From contig NZ_JAVFVT010000053.1 in assembly GCF_030929555.1 (NCBI RefSeq), positions 1 through 45,290 on the forward strand: a stretch of DNA of 45,290 nucleotides, read 5' to 3'. This DNA comes from Paenibacillus sp. LHD-117 (GTDB lineage: Bacteria; Bacillota; Bacilli; Paenibacillales; Paenibacillaceae). Below are positions 41,862-45,290 of this stretch, piece after piece. Both the position numbers and the translations under genes were made by a program. The notes under the pieces were generated by a model. It had not been told where the DNA came from and did no database searches. It was given only the letters and a program-made list of their open reading frames with translations. The stretch's first letter is position 1. The number at the start of each line of letters is the position of its first letter.

Positions 41862-42410
41862 GTGGTGGAGCCGGGCCTGATCAAAGCCGCTCAATCGGGA
41901 GATCGCGATGCTTTAATTACTCTATTGCGAGAGATTGAAACCCATGTTTATCGGACAGCCTATTATATATTAAACAATGAACAGGACGCGATGGACGCTT
42001 CGCAGGAGGCGCTGATCCGGATTTATACGAAGATCGGTTCCTACGAGGAGAAAGCGCAGTTCAAGACATGGATTCAACGTATTGTTACGAATATTTGCAT
42101 CGATAAATTCAGGAGAAACAAGCCTACCGTCTCCATCGACGAGCATGAGCTTGTATTTAGAGAGAAGCAGAACGTCGAAGAGGAAGTGTTGTCCGCTTAC
42201 GCCCTCCAGGATATTCGAAGCGCGATTGAGCAGTTGCCGGAGAATCACCGGACGGTCGTCGTGCTGCGTTACCTTCAGGATTTTTCGTACAACGAAATCG
42301 CCGAATCGCTCGATTTGCCTCTCAACACGGTAAAATCCTATCTGTTCAGAGCCAGGCAGCAACTGCAAACATTACTTCACGATTATCAGAAAGGTGGTGT
42401 CCGGGGGTGA
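41862..42410 (+). CDS. ECF-type RNA polymerase sigma factor
   Basis: 182 residues. Region 2: HVYRTAYYILNNEQDAMDAS, QEALIRIYTKIGSYEEKAQF, TWIQRIVTNICIDKFRR. Region 4: LPENHRTVVVLRYLQDFSYN, EIAESLDLPLNTVKSYLFRA. Regions 1 and 3 are absent, as in the ECF (group IV) class; it is of the general SigW/SigV-like kind, but the exact subgroup cannot be set by eye. The start is a GTG at 41862 behind GAGAGGAGGAT. It overlaps the anti-sigma gene by four bases (GTGA), a standard translationally coupled pair. Confidence 0.94.
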   Translation: MVEPGLIKAAQSGDRDALITLLREIETHVYRTAYYILNNEQDAMDASQEALIRIYTKIGSYEEKAQFKTWIQRIVTNICIDKFRRNKPTVSIDEHELVFREKQNVEEEVLSAYALQDIRSAIEQLPENHRTVVVLRYLQDFSYNEIAESLDLPLNTVKSYLFRARQQLQTLLHDYQKGGVRG

Positions 42411-43390
42411 ATTGTCAAGAGGTGACGGAGCTTATGCAACGACAGCTAGACGACGATCTGCGCGAAAGCGAGATGGAAGTCTTAATGAATCATACCAGAC
42501 ATTGTCCGGACTGCGCTGCCATGTTCGAACGATTGACGCGATTATCGGCCGAGCTGACGAGCCTGCCTAAAGTGACGCCAAGCTATAGTCTGGTTGACGC
42601 AATTATGCCGGAGCTGATCCGGATCGATCTTGAAGCTAAGGAAGCTGCGTCGTCAGCTGTTCCTTCGATCGGCGGTACGACGGTTCTGCCGAAGAGACGT
42701 ACGCAGCGCACGCGCCGCTGGCCGTCTTGGAAGTCGATAAGCGGCGTCGTGGCGGCAGGTATTGTAGCCGGCATTTTCCTGATCACGTACCCGCCTCAGT
42801 CCGGCAAGAGCGATAACGACGCGGCGAATAGCCTCGGCTACTCGGCCGAAATGAAATTGCCGGAAACAGCCGCGGACGACTCGCAGCTGAGCCAAATGAG
42901 CTCCATGGCCGACCCAGGTGGAGACGCAAGTGGCGCCGCGGCGAATGAATCGCCCGTCGAGATCGAGACCGGCGCCAAGGATATCGCCGATGCAATGAAG
43001 AATGACGACGGCGATACGGGTACGGATATCAGAACCAAAGGAGCAACCGAAGAAGCCGGGATCGCCGAACGGAACGAAGTCATCGATCAGAGTGGCGGCA
43101 GCACGAACGGCTTAGCCGGCAAGGCCCCGGAAATGGGGATTACCTCTCAATCGATGATTCCTTCTCCGGATGGCCAATACGTGGCTAATGTCGACCAATA
43201 TACCGTCCAAATCCTTTCGGCGGCCGATGGCTCCCTGCTCATGGAGACGGACAGGAAGAACGGCACGCACGGCAAACTGTCTTGGTCGGAAGACAGTACC
43301 GAGCTGAGGTATGAAGTTAGCTTGGAACATGGCGCCGCGGAGCAATACGTAATCGACGTCGCGGCCAAGAAGGAACGGAAAGCAGACTAG
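42407..43390 (+). CDS. Membrane anti-sigma factor with zinc-finger (ZAS) domain
   Basis: 327 residues. The N-terminal ZAS domain has C3, H29, C33 and C36 (NHTRHCPDCAAMF), the Hx3CxxC signature that holds ECF sigma factors inactive. One membrane helix follows near residues 110-127 (ISGVVAAGIVAGIFLITY). The outer part is long (about 200 residues), with an Asp/Ala/Gly-rich linker and a C-terminal domain reading like a beta-propeller-type repeat (SPDGQYVANVDQYTVQILSA, LSWSEDSTELRYEV). It presumably senses an envelope signal. The GTG start overlaps the sigma gene stop. Confidence 0.9.
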   Translation: MNCQEVTELMQRQLDDDLRESEMEVLMNHTRHCPDCAAMFERLTRLSAELTSLPKVTPSYSLVDAIMPELIRIDLEAKEAASSAVPSIGGTTVLPKRRTQRTRRWPSWKSISGVVAAGIVAGIFLITYPPQSGKSDNDAANSLGYSAEMKLPETAADDSQLSQMSSMADPGGDASGAAANESPVEIETGAKDIADAMKNDDGDTGTDIRTKGATEEAGIAERNEVIDQSGGSTNGLAGKAPEMGITSQSMIPSPDGQYVANVDQYTVQILSAADGSLLMETDRKNGTHGKLSWSEDSTELRYEVSLEHGAAEQYVIDVAAKKERKAD

Positions 43391-43423
43391 CAGACTGCTT
43401 CGAAATGACCGAACCAATGATGA

Positions 43424-43609
43424 TCTAACGGAAATGGGCGCTCTTATAATGCGATAATGAGCGTATATGGATATCTAACGGAACATAAAGCTCTTATTTT
43501 AGTGAAAATGGCGTTTTTCAGACTGAAAAACAGAAATAAGGCCACATACTTCCGTTAGATGTTCAAATCGAACCAAATAAGCCGTATAGCGGCAGCTGCT
43601 TCCGTTAGC
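43424..43609. repeat. Nested inverted-repeat element built on TCTAACGGAA
   Basis: TCTAACGGAA occurs at 43424-43433 and 43474-43483, and its complement at 43550-43559 (TTCCGTTAGA) and 43600-43608 (TTCCGTTAG). Both pairs are 50 bases apart and the whole is symmetric about 43516.5. CTTATTTT and AAATAAG arms and a GTTTTTCAG/CTGAAAAAC hairpin (43513-43531) lie in the middle. It has no coding content. The layout suggests a MITE-like or dispersed palindromic repeat. Confidence 0.7.
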
Positions 43610-43725
43610 ATTCTAGATCAACCGGATTGGTAAGCGTTTCCAAGCTTGTTCTGCTAGTTGGATTAATTTTGGCGGATTCCGCACATTTGCCTCCGCTCTG
43701 AGTATGATAAAGCATGAGATTCGTC

Positions 43726-43791
43726 TACGACGTGGGTGTGAACGTCGTAAGACCATTCACGAACGGCGGTGCCATGGAACCGCCTGTGAAT
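43726..43791. other. Two strong hairpins upstream of the tandem stem-loop array
   Basis: TACGACGT (43726-43733) pairs with ACGTCGTA (43742-43749) around eight bases. CATTCAC (43754-43760) pairs with GTGAATG (ending 43791) and encloses a GGCGGT/ACCGCC stem. No ORF with a ribosome site is present. Together with the array downstream they would give a highly structured RNA or DNA. Confidence 0.6.
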
Positions 43792-43808
43792 GTTAATATA
43801 AAGACAGA

Positions 43809-44001
43809 GGAATGCGCCTCGCAGGCAGCATTCCTCTGTTGTTATTTACAAAGGAAAATCATTGAAATGCTGCAGGGTAAGGCGCATTTCGCAGTTGATT
43901 TTTGCAATAAAAATCACTGAAATGCTGCCGGGCAAGGGGCATTTCGCAGTTGATTTTTGTTATAAAAAATCACTGAAATGCCCCCGGTGAAGGCGCATTC
44001 C
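43809..44001. repeat. Array of four stem-loop units with a 55-56 base period
   Basis: Each unit has 7-base arms GAAATGC/GCATTTC (or GGAATGC/GCATTCC) around a loop of about 12-13 bases. The 5' arms start at 43809, 43864, 43919 and 43975. The units are separated by a conserved spacer containing GCAGTTGATTTTTG and an AATAAAAATCACT-type stretch. Units 2 and 3 are the most alike. The array ends about 65 bases before the holA start. Confidence 0.75.
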
Positions 44002-44066
44002 TATGTTGCTTCCGGCGCCCGGTGCTGGTAATGTAGTAGGAAGCGATGGTCGCAGGGGGAATGGCA

Positions 44067-45101
44067 ATGGATATTCGCGAGGCGTTCAAGGAAATCAAAG
44101 GCGGAAAGTTCCGCCCGGTATACGTGTTGTACGGCAAAGACCGCTATCGGATGGGTCAATTCATAGATGCGTTAACGAACATCCTGTTTACGCAGGAAGA
44201 GCGGGAGATGGGCGTCGTCAAGTTCGATACGGCGGAATCGTCTGTCGACGAGGCGGTCTTGGAAGCGGAGACGCCGCCTTTCTTCGTGGAAAGGAAGCTT
44301 GTGCTGGTGCGCGATGCGACATTGATGGCCGCGGGCGGCAAGGACAATGCCAAAGTCGAACATCGGCCGGAGACGTTGATCCGCTATTTGGACAACCCGT
44401 TCCCGACATCGGTCATCGTATTCGCCGTCCATGCGGATAAGCTGGACGAGCGTCGTAAGCTGGTCAAGACGCTGAAAGATCGTAATTCGGTCGTTGCTTT
44501 CCCGGAGATGGACACGGCGGAGCTGAAGCAATGGCTAGTCAAACGCGCTGCGGAACAGAAGCGAACGCTAACGCCGGATGCGGCAGATCTATTGATTGCC
44601 AGGGTCGGCGTAGGAACGGGACAGCTGTCGCAGGAAGTGGATAAGCTTTGTCTTCATGCCGGAGAAGGCGGCATCATCGACGCCGAACAGGCTGCACTGC
44701 TTACGGCCGCTACAGTGGAAGAGGATGTGTTCGCGCTGGTGGACGCCATCGCGGAGCTGCGGATCGACCGGGCGCTCGGCATGTACCATCAGCTGCTCGT
44801 TAGGCGCGAGGAGCCGATCAAGATCGCGGCGCTTATTGCCAGGCAGCTTCGGATTATGCTGCAGATCAAGGAGCTCGAGCAGCATCATTATTCTCCGCAA
44901 CAGATGGCGGGCCAGCTGGGCCTTCATCCGTATGCAGTCAAGCTGGCCGCGGAGAAAGGGAAAAAGTTTACGCCCGCCAGATTGGGGAAGCTGCTCGCGG
45001 CATTGGCTGAACTTGATTACGGCATGAAGCGCGGCTTGATCGACAAGGCGCTCGGTCTTGAGTTGTATTTGTTATCGCTGGGAGTCGGCAAGGGAGCTTA
45101 A
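44067..45101 (+). CDS. holA: DNA polymerase III subunit delta
   Basis: 344 residues. It is the clamp-loader delta subunit that opens the sliding clamp. Marks: an N-terminal MDIREAFKEIKGGKFRPVYV and YGKDRYRMGQFIDAL (a degenerate nucleotide-binding region), PPFFVERKLVLVRDA with the clamp-contacting hydrophobic residues, and a C-terminal helical collar (LRIDRALGMYHQLLVRREEP, AALIARQLRIMLQIKELEQH). An ATG at 44046 is in frame, but GGGGGA lies six bases before the ATG at 44067, and the family starts there. Its position downstream of comEC agrees with the usual Bacillota order comEC-holA. Confidence 0.95.
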   Translation: MDIREAFKEIKGGKFRPVYVLYGKDRYRMGQFIDALTNILFTQEEREMGVVKFDTAESSVDEAVLEAETPPFFVERKLVLVRDATLMAAGGKDNAKVEHRPETLIRYLDNPFPTSVIVFAVHADKLDERRKLVKTLKDRNSVVAFPEMDTAELKQWLVKRAAEQKRTLTPDAADLLIARVGVGTGQLSQEVDKLCLHAGEGGIIDAEQAALLTAATVEEDVFALVDAIAELRIDRALGMYHQLLVRREEPIKIAALIARQLRIMLQIKELEQHHYSPQQMAGQLGLHPYAVKLAAEKGKKFTPARLGKLLAALAELDYGMKRGLIDKALGLELYLLSLGVGKGA

Positions 45102-45206
45102 TCCTTGCGGCTCATTTTTTGCAGCGTAATATGGCAGGCCAAGCTAGTCAAAATTTAATTGTTGCAAAAAGTCAGGCTGTTGAGAAATTCAAAAACTTCA
45201 ATAAAT

Positions 45207-45266
45207 CACCGCGTTAATATGGTATAATGAGGGTAGAAACCATTCCATAGAAAGCGCGGTGTTTTT
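45207..45266 (+). promoter_or_regulatory. Extended -10 promoter inside a read-through-blocking hairpin
   Basis: CACCGCG (45207-45213) pairs with CGCGGTG (45255-45261), with ATGGT (45219-45223)/ACCAT (45239-45243) nested inside, and TTTTT follows. Within it lies TGGTATAAT (45220-45228), an extended -10. Transcripts arriving from upstream would contain the whole hairpin, while those starting at the inner promoter would lack its 5' arm. Confidence 0.5.
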
Positions 45267-45290
45267 ATGCTTCGCACGAATGATCCTAAT
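45267..45290 (+). CDS. Start of a reading frame cut by the window edge, possibly a transposase
   Basis: Only eight codons are visible (MLRTNDPN). The leader just upstream, with an extended -10 promoter, a weak ribosome site and a terminator-like hairpin, is of the kind seen at the left end of insertion sequences. MLRxND-type beginnings occur among IS1182-like transposases as I remember them. With so little sequence the identity is a guess. Confidence 0.35.

Noticed and set aside
43714..43920. 68-codon plus-strand frame in the repeat region before holA
   Set aside because: It is made of hairpins and tandem repeats and has no ribosome site.
43809..44001. CRISPR array
   Set aside because: The 55-base units are imperfect, each contains its own hairpin, the intervening sequence is conserved rather than unique, and no cas genes are near.

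Overview
The window is a chromosomal segment of a Gram-positive, endospore-forming member of the Paenibacillaceae; Paenibacillus or Cohnella is the best guess. The evidence is gene content and signals of Bacillota type: CshA, ComER/ComEA/ComEB/ComEC, RelQ, YugP, YwbE, two YjcZ-type sporulation microproteins, a leuS T-box, a 6S RNA and a GlnR box. The DNA is fairly GC-rich, and GTG/TTG starts behind strong AGGAGG-type sites are common. Most of it is ordinary housekeeping and accessory chromosome, with two likely mobile elements cut by the window edges.

Layout. 1-118: the 3' end (domains V and VI) of a group II intron whose body lies outside the window. 178-4390: minus-strand genes for a solute-binding protein, a DUF4015-type glycoside hydrolase, a 64-residue unknown and a YitT-family membrane protein. 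4538-8189: cshA, three consecutive hairpins, a YjcZ microprotein, a DUF624/YesL-like membrane protein, a 6S RNA with its own promoter and terminator, and a DUF1499-like protein. 8269-11668: thiol peroxidase, rhomboid protease, a GltC-like LysR regulator, and a merR-yugP pair. 12081-15390: a GlnR-box-controlled amtB followed by a GlnD-like DUF294 nucleotidyltransferase and a DEDDh exonuclease. 15376-23134: JAMM peptidase, MFS exporter, TlpA/ResA-type thioredoxin, citramalate synthase, DNA polymerase IV, ferredoxin, a YkuD L,D-transpeptidase and a 46-residue membrane protein.

23325-28483 is a same-strand run of pyrD, relQ, an RsmB/NOP methyltransferase, an RsuA pseudouridine synthase and a Cof-type HAD phosphatase. 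28546-30539 carries a second YjcZ microprotein and a second DEAD-box helicase. 30666-35352 carries ywbE, a YneQ-like protein, a GNAT acetyltransferase, a small membrane protein and T-box-controlled leuS. 35395-41700 is the late competence locus: comER diverges from comEA, metY sits between comEA and comEB, and a terminator lies just before comEC. 41862-43390 encodes an ECF sigma factor with its zinc-binding anti-sigma factor. 43391-44066 is a 676-base gene-free stretch rich in inverted and tandem repeats, followed by holA. At the right edge (45267) a new reading frame begins behind a structured leader that looks like the start of an insertion sequence.

Functional links. The RNA theme is strong: two DEAD-box helicases, two rRNA modification enzymes, 6S RNA and a T-box. 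The amtB-DUF294-exonuclease unit links ammonium uptake to a nucleotidyltransferase of unknown target and contains no glnK/PII gene. I regard it as the best candidate for an under-described system. The repeat block before holA is the most unusual non-coding structure. All calls come from reading the sequence; no database search or folding program was run.
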